Positions 48,201 through 61,152 of a stretch of DNA of 64,000 bases are shown piece by piece; the first letter of the stretch is position 1; every line of letters begins with the position of its first letter. The notes under the pieces are model-generated. The model made no database searches and had not been told where the DNA came from. It saw only the letters and a program-made list of their open reading frames with translations. Origin of the DNA: Pestalotiopsis fici W106-1 (Eukaryota; Ascomycota; Sordariomycetes; Amphisphaeriales; Sporocadaceae); NCBI RefSeq assembly GCF_000516985.1, contig NW_006917096.1:2031606-2095605 (forward strand), given 5' to 3'. A program made the translations under genes and the position numbers.

Positions 48201-51200
48201 AGCTTGGTGCGAACTTGGCGGACCAGTTGGAAGGCTGCCCGGGAATTCCAGAATGATTCCCAGTCGATTGTAATTACCCCCTGTTTTAGGCCTATTTTTT
48301 GCCTGGGAAGCTGCTGGGATCCGCCTAGCCGTATCAGAGCACTAATGCAGGAACAGAGCGCTCGCTGGTCTGTCGCAGCAAAATGCTTGCACAGTTCGGG
48401 CGCTGGGCCGCCTCGCGTACCCTGTACTTGTTACGAGTCGCTCAAACGCCCCTGGGCGGCCTGTTGAATTTCCGGTTAATCAACAAGATGCAGCGCCTTG
48501 ACGTAAAGCAGACAGGGGCTCCAGGGCCTCCCTCCGGATGGCCAGCCAGCCACGTGTGATAAGAAACCGATCAGGCAGCCCATAGGCCTCTTTTTGTTCC
48601 TCCCGCAAGGCTGCGGCTGGGGGGTCATGGGAGAAGGAAGGATAGGTGCGTGAGAAATTTATTTTGGGCAACATCCTTCAGCATCTTGATGAGGGCGCCG
48701 TGTCACTCATTCGTGTCTCGATCGCGCGGGATGAGTCTGATGGATGGACGGGCATCATGGTATTGGCTGCATGTGCGAGTGAAGAAGGATGTAGGACATG
48801 GAGTGAGAGGCAACATTGAAGCACAGGACAGACAGTGGGGGGAACTCGTTGATGGGATGGTGTCCAGTCCCGGGGGGATGGCTACAAGGCATGTATCTTA
48901 CCTAGGTGCGTTTAGCGCCCAATTCTGCAATTGCAGCTTCCGGCAGGTCTCTTCATTGTGTCCTTGCTAAATGTACCTCCAGTAGCAGCGGGCTTTCCTG
49001 TCTGGGCGCGTTCCTGCGCTCTGATGGCGCCCTGCCCAGTGTTCTCCGGTGGAATATAGTAAACTTTAAGCTGTCAAGTATATGCTCAAGGGGGCTAGAG
49101 GCACAAACGATGATCGGCATTGTTGAAGAAAAGCGGGCGGTTGATGGGCAGTAGGTACCGCTAGATGTGGAAATACCAATGATGATTCTACCCTCTGCTT
49201 CTCATATGTAGCACGTACGGTATTCCCACAATGCACATTAATGACCCCCATTTCCCCTGGTTCATCGGCCAGGCCCGGCTGTCGCATCAGCGTGGGCTTC
49301 TGCGTGGGTCGCATCTCCACTGTATTCTTCGGTGACATCCTTCTAGAACTCCCAGTAGAAGCACGCTTCTTTGTCTGCCGAACTTTCGTGGACTCTGGGG
49401 AAAATGTGGACGGATGCAGGCGATATAGCATGCAGCAGGTGCCAAGGATGAATGCAGGTAGCCTTTCAGTCAACTAAAGAGGTCTCATGGTGTGTTATAG
49501 CGATGGTATACAAACCCCTAAATTTGTAACAAGATTTATTCATTTTGTGTGTACTGTGTGTAGATGCGCCATGGTCAAGCGGGAAGGAGTCCCTTGGCTC
49601 ATCGACTGACCAAATACTGTGGCAATGCCTTCAGTTCTCGGCTCTAGAATCAGCAGAAGAGTGAGTCCTGCACCGAGTCCTACAAGTCCTATGAGTTCAG
49701 TCGGCTGTTCACTTATGTCTTGGAATGATCACTCAGAACCCGGTGGCTTTGTCAAACCCTTGGCTTGTTTACGCTTCCCGGGCATTGCCCCTTCCTACGA
49801 CAGGATCGGATCGGACCGTGAGCGCTCGGGAGTCGCGTGATGTATTCGAAAGTTGAAAGGTATATGTATGATAAGTGTGTGCAGGAGCATACCTTACTGG
49901 GCTGACGAGCCTGGTAGTAGCCTGGGGCGTCTCAGCGCGCCCGCATCTCGCAGCAGGGGAATATGATTATGACTTGACATTTACTCTGTAGAATGCACAA
50001 ATTCCGGCGCCGCGTCCTTGCACTCCAGGCGGCTGGTTGGCTGGGTTTTTGTGCACATGCACTTTTGGCATACAGGTCATGAGAACATAGCCACAAGGCG
50101 GAGATTTGGCACTCTTGAGATATATCAGCTTACGAATGAGCAAATAACGCCACTCGAGACGGCCTGTTTTGTACAAAGCGTACGGAAATGATCCCCAATA
50201 TGCATCTCGGCGAGTCAATGTAATGAAAAGCCATGTGCATGAAGAAGGCCGCTTTCCCCAATTCGGGCTCCCCGGGGGGACCCAGTTCGCCAATCTCGAC
50301 ATTTTGCGCCAATCGTGCAGTTTGAGAAGAGATGAAACAAGGTATTGTGTAGCGAGCGATGTGCGCAAGTACATAGGTCTTCCAACTGATCTTCTTTGCA
50401 TCAAACAACCTGCTGCCTTTCGGATCCCGGTAGACGGTAGGGGCAATAAATAAAAAGAAGGGACGAATACTCAAAGCATTCAACCTTTGTCGGTAACCAA
50501 TAGCAAAGACGGGCTGCCTATCTGACTTTTTGCTTGTGTCAGAACAGTCACAACTAATCTCACATCACACTACTTACTACCTGGCAAAGCCTGGCCTGGC
50601 CTCGGTGCTGGGTATATCAGCTGTCGTCAGCTTTCAGAAACGCGGCAGGTGGATTGACTATGGGCGCAGTCGTATCTCAATCCTGCACTGAAATGCCACG
50701 AAGGTAATTGGACATGTCTGCCGATGCGTGCAACCAATTGGCGAAATCATGGCACCGTTATACCGGTATTAAGGGAACATATTGGCTGATTACATAGGTC
50801 GCAGCTGAACGTATTATTGACTCATGATCAACCCTGGTCGCACAATCCCACGCTGTGTCTGCAGCTATCAATGCCGGGTAGGTATTCCGTGGCTCTGCCA
50901 GCAAGAATACAGAATAGGAGTCATTTTTGCAAGGAGCTCTACATGTACTGAACGATGTATTTGCTCTTCATTTGTGCAGCTAGTCAGTCCGTAACTTTTT
51001 TTCTTTCTTTCTTCATTTCCTTGGGGATGCCAATAGGTGCAGGATTTTGTGCAAATTCTCGGGGCAAAGTTGAAGAATTCCTCGGTCCTTTTGCCTACTC
51101 GGCATGTTGGTTAAGCGAAACCATGTTTCTTGTTGCATTCCGAGGTACTGTGGCAGGGTGCACGTGGAAAAATGTCACATCTACAAAATATTCTTATCGC

Positions 51201-52375
51201 GGTCGCTTCGTTTCGCTAATGGTGCCGGTGTCAATTTCAATCAATGTAATGATTATTCTGCTACAAATGCAAGGGCACGTTTGTGCCATATTGGTTGGCA
51301 CCAGCATTCAATCATCAGCCAGCGTTGCTTTGCATGCTTGTTTGTGAGATATTCTATGTATATCTCTCTTCGGGTACCTACCACCTTACTTTCAGGGTGT
51401 GCAATTCTGGCTAGATGTGTGGCAAATCAGGGCATCTGTACCGGATCCCCGGGATAAGCCCGCCGTGTTTGGGAAAATTCCAGTCTGACCCTTGGAGCCG
51501 GGGCAGCTGAGAGCAATCAGATTGGGTGGAGGGTAAGAAAACAACGTGGTTGCGTGGGACATTGCATTTTGCATACAACCATTTCTGCAACCCAAAAAAA
51601 CCACGAGCTACAGGTCCTAAAATAGAGGATACTGAACGCCCGCTGTGCCTCCTGGTTGCCGCTCATCCAATGAAAAGATTTTGTGGCCTGGTTGGCAATG
51701 CATAAGGTGAGAAATCTGCGACGACCTCTCCACGAGTCAATCTGCACGCTATTGCTAAAAACAAACATTGGGCTACAAGGCATCACAAATGCCCATTCCA
51801 TTGATGACTTTTTTTCGATTACATGACGACATTGGACCAGAGCTGCTTGTTGCGTACAAGGGCAAATCTGGGCCGCCGCGATGGGTTTTGCCATGATCTA
51901 CACACCCCCAATCATGTCCAACATTACACTACGACCCAATACAGAGCGGCGTCCTAGAGTCCTGACTCCTGTCGATCAGGGTTCGCTCGTCCAATGATCC
52001 GCCTAAAAGTACCTACCTACTCAACGCGGGTGTGTGACGTCGGCTGACGAGTCCAGACTCGAATAGTACGCGCATTGAGTTGGTGATGAGATCGTAGAGG
52101 GAACCTTTTTCCTTCCATTAGGAGGAGCTTGCCGAATTGGAGTGAAGTCTTTTCTCAACTGACATTGATGACCGCCTGGCATATGCGCGCCTGTAAAAAT
52201 TTTTTTCTCTCTATCCCACTGCTAGCCTTGTGCTCTGATTTGGGTTCATCTAAATAATCATCGACACAATGTAGGCATGGTTTTGTCTCTAGGATCATTG
52301 ACTTTGTAGCCTGCCCATGCAAGGCTTACTTACACCTTGACACCGGTGAGGTTCCCCGTAAGACGCACTAGTCCA

Positions 52376-52385
52376 TACCTAGGTA
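52376..52385. repeat. TACCTAGGTA palindrome, copy 2
   Basis: Perfect match to the copies at 18604 and 60446. Confidence 0.6.
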
Positions 52386-53225
52386 TCTGGGGAGCACCTA
52401 ACCTAGGGTCAATCTCACGCATTTCATCAATTGTTGTGGTGGTCAAGGTAGACTCGCGCTGCATGGCCATGGAATACGGAACGGTACCTGCCTACGTAGA
52501 CATGCTGCTGGTCATAACGGCTGCACGATGCAAACATTTTGTACATATAAATTTGTATATGATCTGATGAAGAATGAGCTCACTCAGGGTCCTTTCTAAC
52601 AAGTGCCGTGCTGACATGGCGGTTGCAACATTGAACCCGTCACATCTTTTTCTCTCAGTATTTAGATTTCTGAAATATACCCAGCTAGGTATGGCGATGG
52701 TTGGATTTATTTCATTTTATCCCATTTTTCTTTCCCCGTCCCTAGACTGGCTGATGGCTCGTGTTCCCCAAATTTCGCACTTTGATTGTCCTTCTGGCTT
52801 CCGAGTTCCCCTAAGGTCCGCTAGCCCGCCGTCGCTGGCGGGAAGCCTGAACTCTGAGTTCCGTATGAACGCGCATCTCAACAAGAAACAAGAAACCAAA
52901 AAAGGGTAACAGAAAAAGGACAAACACCCCTAGTCGCAAGGAGGAAAACGTGACCCAACCCACGAAAAGTCTACCCTGCAAAGCAAATAGTCGATGATGA
53001 AAGGATATATGATTCCACTTTCCAGGGCTTTGTGATCACTTGCATCATGGACCGCAAAAAAGAGCATCGCACATTCACATCACATCACATACATACAGCT
53101 GGAGCCTACCTAGCTAACCCACTCCCCACTACTATACGATTTCCTTGCTCTTTTACGAAACGCCCGCATGTGCACATGCTCAAACAAGCAAAGACGCAGG
53201 CCAACAAAAAAAACAAGCAAGGGAC

Positions 53226-53241
53226 TTTTTTTTTTTTTTTT
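53226..53241. repeat. T16 homopolymer
   Basis: Uninterrupted T run in the gene-poor block. Confidence 0.9.
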
Positions 53242-54800
53242 CTTAGGGAGGACACACTCACAAGTATCCAGATGGTCTGGTCGTAAACTCGCATGCATTT
53301 TTGATGGTGTGGAGTAGAGAGTAAGGGCATTTGCTTGCTGTCATCCCAGCCAGGGGTTGACCTGGCTCCGAGGTGGAAAGAAAAGTTTCGAGAAAAAAGT
53401 AGTGGACTTCTAGCGTATGAGATGGATATTAGCAGGGTGGAGACGCAAAGCCTGGGTAGTTGTACCGACGACCACGAAAAAGGATCTCCCTCTGGGTCAT
53501 AATGGAGTTGTGCGTCAGGACACGACCCCCCTGACCACTGAGCAGCGTGGGAAGCGACAACCGTCCAGTGAGGAAGAGCTTAGCAGGGATCTTTTTGATT
53601 TTATTCTTTTTCCTTCTGGATCTTTTCTTTCCTTCTATCCACGCTGCTGCAAGTGAACTGGCCGCCAGACGGTCCCAAGGCGCTCCCAAGCACCAGCATC
53701 AGCACCCGACGCAATGGCAATCCACACGCAATTGCCAACCAACGTTCCTATTCCACGTTAGCGTCCAACGACGGGTAGGTAGGGAAGCGGAGTGAGTACA
53801 GGGTACATGTGTTCCCTTTGGATGCCCTTCAATGTTCGTCGTAATGGAACCCGCCCGTGACAAGCGTCCGCTCTGAGAGCTTCCTTGGATTCATTCGCTC
53901 ACCGGGCCAGGATGCGCCCAATGTTGATTCGCCGAAGCGGGCGGACCGGCGGAAGGGCAGGGTGGCAGGGAGAGAGAGAGAATCAAGAAGAGACCATAGA
54001 AAAGGAATGAATGGTGATGGGCAGGCAGAGAGGCCACATCATACAGATACGACGGCTAATTCTACTACTTAGCACATACAGCAGCACACCAACTTACATA
54101 GCACTCATCATCATCAAGATGAAGCAAGCAATCAAGCAAGCAAACATTGCGAGCAGGTGACAACCGATCGGCTCAGAAAGCAAGCAACAACAGCAGAAAA
54201 GAAAATAAAAGAGATCAGAGAACAGCAAACCAACAACTTCGGATCCAACAAACGGTGGTTCCCGGGCAAGCTTTTACGGGGGACTCTTGACTGGGGACAT
54301 GGGGACCCTCTGGCGCGCGTATGAAATGGTGGTTTTGATGCCCATGTCAGTCCATCCTGTCTGCAAGTACGAAGTACCTTGACTTCATACGCTACCAACG
54401 AACCCATGCCATGTCCATCCGCTCAAAACTAATGCACCATTATAATCCATGGCCACGTCAAACCGAGCTAAACCATGCCAGAAGTGTACCGATCTAACCC
54501 TGCTGGGCCCCCATCCACCTTTGGAACATTCTCTTGTGGAAGTCGAAGGTCCCCAAGTGTCCCTTCCCTCCCCTGCCAACAAACCCAGCATTGGTCTACG
54601 CTCTCCTGGGTACACACACACGCCTTGATCTTCCCCCAAAGGTACCTACGGCTGAACAGGTACCGGGTGCTAGGTGGCTTTTTTCTTTTGTGCCCAGGGA
54701 CAGTACTCCGTACTTTCTTAATGTCTATTTTGTTTTTCAGACTCAATTTACTAGGCCAGAGCCCAAAGCATAGTACAAGCAGGCATGTAATGAGCCACCC

Positions 54801-54818
54801 TTTTTTTTTTTTTTTTTT
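54801..54818. repeat. T18 homopolymer
   Basis: Uninterrupted T run just upstream of the pyrimidine-rich leader-like region. Confidence 0.9.
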
Positions 54819-54900
54819 TGGTTCCCTTTCCCTTTCAGGTCGAGGTCCTGGTCTTTCCCCTTTGCAGAGCAAGCTATAAGACAGTTTGGATCCCCTTCGT

Positions 54901-56120
54901 CTGTTCTAAACTGGAAACTATTCATCTCCTAAGTTCACCTACCTCCGTGTATCAATAGAGCCTCTCGCGCTCCTCTCTCGCATCTATCTCGTCACTCTCT
55001 AGCTTGCCATCTGTATCGTTATTGCTTGCTTGCTTGCTGCTATTGCCTGCTTTATTAGGCCTCACGAAGACTTGCATTTGCTCCGAAAAACCAAACCAAC
55101 AACAATCAAAAAGGAACCAGGGAAGATATTACCTCTCTCGGCGACACTCACTGCTGCTGTACAACATATATACGACCCAACCGGTTTCCACAAGGCTATT
55201 CTCAATTCCGTGCTGCATATTAGCGACCGGTACCCTCCAACCTGACCTGCATCGTACCTGGCATACATACGAGCCCTCAGAGACACGCGAACGACAATAA
55301 TTCCACGACAACAAGAACTATAATAGCTCGCGCTCCCGAAACTTGCGTGACCTTCGCGAAAGATCCCTACAGGTTCTTAGAGACCTGTTCCTGAATCCCC
55401 GACAAAGACGGTCGCCTTCTCTGCATCCTTCTCTGCTGTCTTAGGCACGAGCTTCGGAACTGCAGCCGCTTGAACACGGGCTTTCTTTCAGCTCTATACG
55501 ATCAGGAGGACAGGATTCGAACATATCCACACTTTACGCACGCAAATCTCGACTATATATACCAAGACGATACCGACGTTTCTGGTGCTGATCTGAAGCC
55601 GCTCATCGCGACTGCTCCTGCTTTGATTACAGCAACATTGGATACTGCCTTGGATACTTTGGTACTGCAGCTGTGAAATCTTGTCTGCTCTTCGACAACA
55701 CACACCCTGCACCTGCAGCATCACCGCCTCAGCATTTTCGCCAATCCTAACCCCTACATTCTACCTCGCTCTATTGCGACCTTTTAATAAACCTTTTGGT
55801 GAGTCAGACGCATATCTCCGACAATTCCCTTGCCTTCTTCCACTACCACCATCATCATCATCATCATCATCACCACCACCACCACCATCAGCGCCGATGT
55901 TGCTGCCTTGCCCTGTCTCTAAATCACTACTGGAGCTTGGCGGCAACATGGACTTCTTGGAACGGCAATGGATAAGATTGAGTCCCGTGATGTAATCACA
56001 AAAGATCTGTGCATATAAATATCCACGGCCACTTGTCAACTCCGCTGGGCTTGTGCTAACCTTGCATCTTTTTGCTGTACAGTGACAATTTTCGCGCATT
56101 CCTGCAGAAATATATCCACA
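54901..56120 (+). promoter_or_regulatory. Pyrimidine-rich leader-like region with a candidate 5' UTR intron
   Basis: The region from about 54960 is rich in CT blocks, as near transcription starts of strongly expressed filamentous-fungal genes. A consensus donor GTGAGT begins at 55799. A CTAAC branch sequence lies at 56056-56060, and a pyrimidine-preceded acceptor TGTACAG ends at 56082, giving a 284-bp candidate intron. An ATC/ACC triplet run (about 55848-55890) lies inside that intron. The short ATG at 56121 follows 38 bases after the acceptor. No start site can be proven from sequence. Confidence 0.4.
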
Positions 56121-56219
56121 ATGATTGACTGTGGCTCCTCAACAACCTTTGCCAACATGGGCCGTGGTGCCTATGACACGACTGGTGTTCCCAAGCCTCC
56201 CCCGCCGAAGCCTCAATAA
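56121..56219 (+). CDS. Candidate 32-aa microprotein
   Basis: A 33-codon frame (with stop) starts at ATG in the context CCACAATGA and ends TAA at 56217-56219. It begins MIDCGSSTTFANM and ends GRGAYDTTGVPKPPPPKPQ. The Gly/Arg/Tyr segment followed by a Pro/Lys tail is not what random sequence would be expected to give, and the ORF sits directly after a well-formed leader intron (55799-56082). It has no signal peptide, membrane segment or CaaX end, so it is not a lipopeptide pheromone precursor. I recognise no family. The alternative is a leader-peptide ORF of a longer transcript, but no downstream gene on this strand is evident before the window end. Confidence 0.4.
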   Translation: MIDCGSSTTFANMGRGAYDTTGVPKPPPPKPQ

Positions 56220-59200
56220 GTGGGAGTCTTTTTGGAACTCGCACAATTTTTACAAGAGTGAAGAGGCGACCTGGAGCGGATAGTTGCGACGACATCCACA
56301 TGTCACGATCGCATCATCCTGCCTACCTAATCTCGCGCACCACGCACCGTATTAATCGCTTCTGATTTCCAACTGTACACCACCAACAATTTATGGCGAA
56401 CCACGAACCGCATTCCGATTATAACACCTAATACACATCGGCATTCCGGTCCGCCACGATACACCCTACGGCTCAGCGCCACTTGCTTCCCAGCAGCAAG
56501 GGAGGATCACACTTTTTTTTTTCACGCTTACCATGCGCGCACTCTGGAATTTCATCTCACTTTCACGGCGTTCAAAATAGACTGGATGGGACACCTCGGC
56601 AACTGATCTGATCGATTTCTGTTGTTTTCCTTGGGCATTTTCAAGAGTTTCGGGGATTACGGGTCGATGATGCACGCTTCATTGTGCAAAAACTTCGGCT
56701 TCCCGACCACGACATCTGCTATTATTTTGGCTTCTGGGGAATGTGGCTTTGGCTCACATCCCTTTGGATCCGCACCCAAGGCACGCGCCACCGTGGCCTT
56801 GTGTGCTGAGCACCGTTCTCAGTAACACACTTTAATCACCTCCCCCTATTTTTTTTATTCTTCAATTCTACGATCATGGTCACACAGCACACGGTTAATG
56901 GGAATTTGGCTTACAGAAAAATGGGAACGGCTGGGAAAAGAACTGCTTTGGGTTGCATATAGACTTCTGATTTGTCTTTCCTTTGTACACACCGGAAACG
57001 AGCACATCTGGGATCCCCTCGCGGGGACGATTGCCCCCCCTTGCCTCGAGGGTGTCACGGCTTGTACTGCGATGGAGTAGGAAACTCCACGTTTCTGGGT
57101 TGATTTTCACGACGGATAATTGGCAACACTTTTTTGACGGCTCGCGCCGACCTGTACCTTTGTTGAGGTTTCCAGCCATTTCGTTGTTTGGCTGGGCTGG
57201 AACCCAGTCGATAGAAGATACCCCCAGTTTTAGACTGTACAGTACTCCCGCGAGCACAACCACTCTTGGTGGCTTCGAAATTTTTTGAGTTTGAATAAAC
57301 CTATACCTACCTACTTTTATTATTGCTTCTTGTCTTTGGGCCTCGCCTTGTTTGTGATGCGAATTTGGGGAAATAACAATTCGAAATTCAAGCCACTATC
57401 ACGAAATGATCGGGCAGGACGGCATATCGAGACATGAGACATTATGACCAGTCTTTTACTTGTTTGCTTATTTTGAAATCCCTGCCCTTTCGTATGCAAA
57501 GACAAACGAACTGTTTTTGCTGTTTGCCCCTTGCGTTTGTATATGCGAACCAGCGATCTGGACTTAGATGCTGCAGTAACGGGGATATCTTCCGCATGCA
57601 ACCAACAAAGTGAACTGCGCGTGCATGCATGCATACCAAGACCCTGTGCCCCAGAGGTCCGCCGCCGCGGAAGAGAGGGGAGGGTAGGGGGAGGAGGGAA
57701 AATGGAGACACAAACGAAGAATATAGTTTCGTCATTCGCCCATTTCCTTGCGCGCCATGAACCTGTTTTTTTCGACCACAAGTTGAAGCTTGTTGTCATT
57801 GTTTTTCCAACCTTCCAACCCGAGACAATTCAAAAAAGAAAGAAAGCAATAATGGCTTCTTTTTTTATATTATTTTAATCATGGTGGCCTTCTCTTGGCA
57901 ATATAGAATAAACATACAGCAAGAGTTCACTTCCCCAGTGGTGTTACAATGACATGGGTGGGAGCGCGTATCTTCAGTGTGTATTCCGTATCTATATATC
58001 CATTTATCTATCCGCTGTCAGACCCTCCCCAGGGCCCAGGCAAGGCAGAAAGAACGTTGTTGCCGCCCATGTAGCTTCGTACGCATCATCATGATCGTAT
58101 ATGCGACCCAATCCCCGGGACCCGGGTATCACGACCTATGCTTTTTATCTTTGGAGCTTGTTTAACTGTTTACTGCTTTTCTTTTTTCTCACCCTCTCTT
58201 TCCCTTGTCATTGCTTTTTTTGTGCCCCGTCGCTTAGAAAAGAGTTCGCAGCGCGAGAGAGGTACGATCAGAGCCTATTTGGTGGAGCAGAGCCTGGTTT
58301 TTGATTTGCTTTTTCTACTCTTTTGTTTTTTTAATATTTCTTTCATCTGGGTTGTTCCTCGCATCGGCATCAAACCCTGAAATGAGATATGCCCGCATAC
58401 AAGTGACCTTCTGCACATTACATCTACATAGTACATGAACGCCTCTTTCTTAACCCCAGCTTTGAGGTCTCTCTTTTCCCACCCTTGTCCCTCCCCTACC
58501 CCTTCTCGAATAAGTAAAAATAAAGTGGGAACACCAGAGGAAAAACGAACAAAACGTTTCTTTGGGCTGCTGCGAGACTAATGCACGATTGAGAATAAGG
58601 GGCTGCATATTAGTTCCCAGCTACCGCGTCGTCGGGTCGGCGTCTTTCTGCTTTGGTATGGGACAGAGGGAGCTAAAAACCATCAGAGGAGAAGCACTAA
58701 AACATAGGGTAAAGCTGGTTTGGTTATGGCAGCAAGGAGATGGGAAGGCAAAGGGCAAAAGGGGAGGAAAAGCTTCCTTGGAGGGGCAAAAGGGTCGACA
58801 AAAAGGGGATCTTCTTCTGTCTCTAGCTTCGGCCCGGGTCCTCACAAGCTCTAACACAGTAGTAGGTCTTGTTGGTACTCTCCCTGTGAAGTGCCTGGGC
58901 TTGGCTTCCACCTTTTCCCGCCTCTCTTCTGTCTCCCTCTCTCCTCTGCTGCTCCTGCTCCTCTTGACCTCGAAACCTCGTACTCTCTAACATTTCATCA
59001 ATTAAACCCGCTGAAACGGGCATGGCGCGTTGACCTCCCCCGGAGAATCTCATCTCCATGGACTCGGCCGCGGCTCGTTTCATTCCCTTTTCTCCCTCCA
59101 GAGTAATGAGAAAAATGTTAAAACGCCCCTGCCTGCACCACATCCAACGATGGGGCCAGGTTAGTGGTTGGTCTGGTCTCTCTTTTTTAGCCTCTCAGGG

Positions 59201-59665
59201 CCGTCGAATCCGGCTGGTCATGACCAAACGACGCGGCCTCTTGATTCCGCAATGAAATGGTCGGACAAGGGAGGGAGAAGAAAAATAAAATAAACCAACA
59301 CCCACCCCTCCCCCATGGGAAAAAAAAAAACATTACTCATGCTTCTGGCCTCAATTTCGCCCAAACTCACCTGACCTGCCACTACCTACTTTTCTCGTAA
59401 TGGAGGTGGTATGTGTGTCTATCTAGAAGGGTAAAAAGAAGAAAAAGAACAAACGCAGCTGCCCTCCATCACGACTGATGAAGTTCAAATGGTGTTTCCC
59501 AAACACTATCCTTGACTCTTGGCTTGCTGAATCGACTTTGTTTTTTACTTTTTAATTCTTTCTTTTCCTGCTGGCTACTCCTCCCCCTCTAGATCATGCT
59601 GTCACTCTACAGGTTCATGCAGATGCAAAGCAAAAAACAGCAGACGATGAACTCATCATCACAAC

Positions 59666-59684
59666 AAAAAAAAAAAAAAAAAAA
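59666..59684. repeat. A19 homopolymer
   Basis: Uninterrupted A run. Confidence 0.9.
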
Positions 59685-60445
59685 TACCACTGTAAATTGC
59701 AAGGGGGCCAGATTTCTCCAAAATGTACCTCTCTTTCGGATCACTTCCCCCGATTTCCACTCTCCTGCATATGGGCTCGGGTACCTGCCGCTGGACCCAT
59801 AGTATGACGAACTGAAAAGAGTTACGCCAGCTTTTGCTGCACGCAAAAGAAACCAAAACATTTTTATTTCATTATTCTTTTTATTCCCATTTAATTCAAG
59901 ACCCGTGACCCTGGAAATTTCTGGGGCCCTAATATTCGGAATGCCTTCCAGCATTTGGAAGTCATATACTAGTATCACTTTCTTTCTTTTTTCTCTTCTC
60001 TTCCCTTTCTTGGGTTTATCTTTTTCCTGGGCTTATTGCTGCAGCAACCTATCTTTCATACCTCGAATGTGCTCATGCAGTGCTCCATCTCTTCCGCGAC
60101 ATCCAGCCCGAATGCCTAGATACACTATGCGTATTCGGTTGTAAAGGATGCACACACACACACACGCAAGAATCGAGATGACCCACGCTAGTCGACTCAC
60201 GTACCCTGTACTTCCACACCACCTTGGAGAGAACAAATTCCGGGGGATCGGCTATTGAGCAAATGCTTGAGCCCATTCCCCCAACTTCTTTCATTAATAT
60301 CCTTGACCTTTGATGAGGTTGACGAGGCTGCATTTCCTTACGAGGCACATTCCATGTCGGGCTTGTCATTTCAGTATTCCGATACCCCAACACGAGGTTT
60401 GCGAGCTAGACTGACTCATGGTCAGTAATACCTTGGTCAATGATC

Positions 60446-60455
60446 TACCTAGGTA
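60446..60455. repeat. TACCTAGGTA palindrome, copy 3
   Basis: A perfect copy of the 10-mer, embedded in a larger run of TAGG/GGCAGG words. Confidence 0.6.
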
Positions 60456-61132
60456 GGCAGGTAAGTATACACTAGGAGGCAGATACTTGTGTGTAGTAGC
60501 GACGGTGATCATCTTTTGAGTTCATGTCAGCCTTCCTTTCAAAGCTCTCCCACGGTCCCCCCCACGCACGCATCAGAGGGCTTATCATTTTGGCCTTGGG
60601 TGAATCCGGCTGTCGTCAAGAATCTTACTAGAACGTCATCAGCCTCGTGGAAATTAAAATAAACCCATCCATATAATCCCAGCCTCCCAGGTGACAGGGG
60701 TTTATAGCAGAGCGCCCAGAGTGAAAGCCGCCTGCCTGGGCTCACTGGCAGCCATCTCACGATAGCACCACAAAATCGTGTAATATGTCAGTCGTGGTTC
60801 CGGACTGGTGGTTATGCGGAACCAACGGATCAGGATTTCCTCGGGGCAATAGGAAACCTGCGGCCAGCGGCGGGCTTCGCAAAACGCTCTGCTCACTACT
60901 TTCTCTCTTGTGAAACCCATCTGATGCGCTCCTCCCTTTCTCCTACAGTCCACGCCACGCACACACATACACACGCCACACAACACACCACACCACCATA
61001 CACAGTCACGTGTATACAGGGTCGTGAGTGATATGAATGGGATTCGTTCTCTACACTCTAGTTGTGCAAAAACGGATGGAATCCCGAAATCCTGGATATT
61101 CTCCGCTGCGCTGCCCACGGGCGGCGCAGGGC

Positions 61133-61152
61133 TTTTTTTTTTTTTTTTTTTT
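61133..61152. repeat. T20 homopolymer
   Basis: Uninterrupted T run. T13 at 61499-61511 and T14 at 62323-62336 lie nearby. Confidence 0.9.

Larger units (their letters stand above)
44288..50954. other. Gene-poor stretch with unassigned ORFs
   Basis: A plus-strand frame at 44288-45265 is open for 325 codons but begins at TTG and ends in a Phe run encoded by a T23 tract, so it is probably not a gene. Minus-strand pieces at about 46210-46745, 46884-47204 and 47383-47712 have some protein-like segments (WLSIGVRLMVAFLPGSAIPF near 47060), but stops and frame changes separate them. None can be joined with confidence. The rest shows nothing. Confidence 0.35.
50955..54900. other. Gene-poor stretch
   Basis: A plus-strand frame at 50955-51347 has a hydrophobic start and scattered Cys, but a second overlapping frame (51104-51457) has equal quality, so neither is called. 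From about 53000 the sequence becomes rich in homopolymers and simple repeats, including a GA run near 53968-53982. No gene is supported. Confidence 0.4.

Noticed and set aside
58562..59143. Overlapping plus and minus frames over 100 codons
   Set aside because: The region is a CT/GA-rich tract, and Glu/Arg- or Leu/Ser-rich frames arise from composition. No splice-linked continuation or motif is present.
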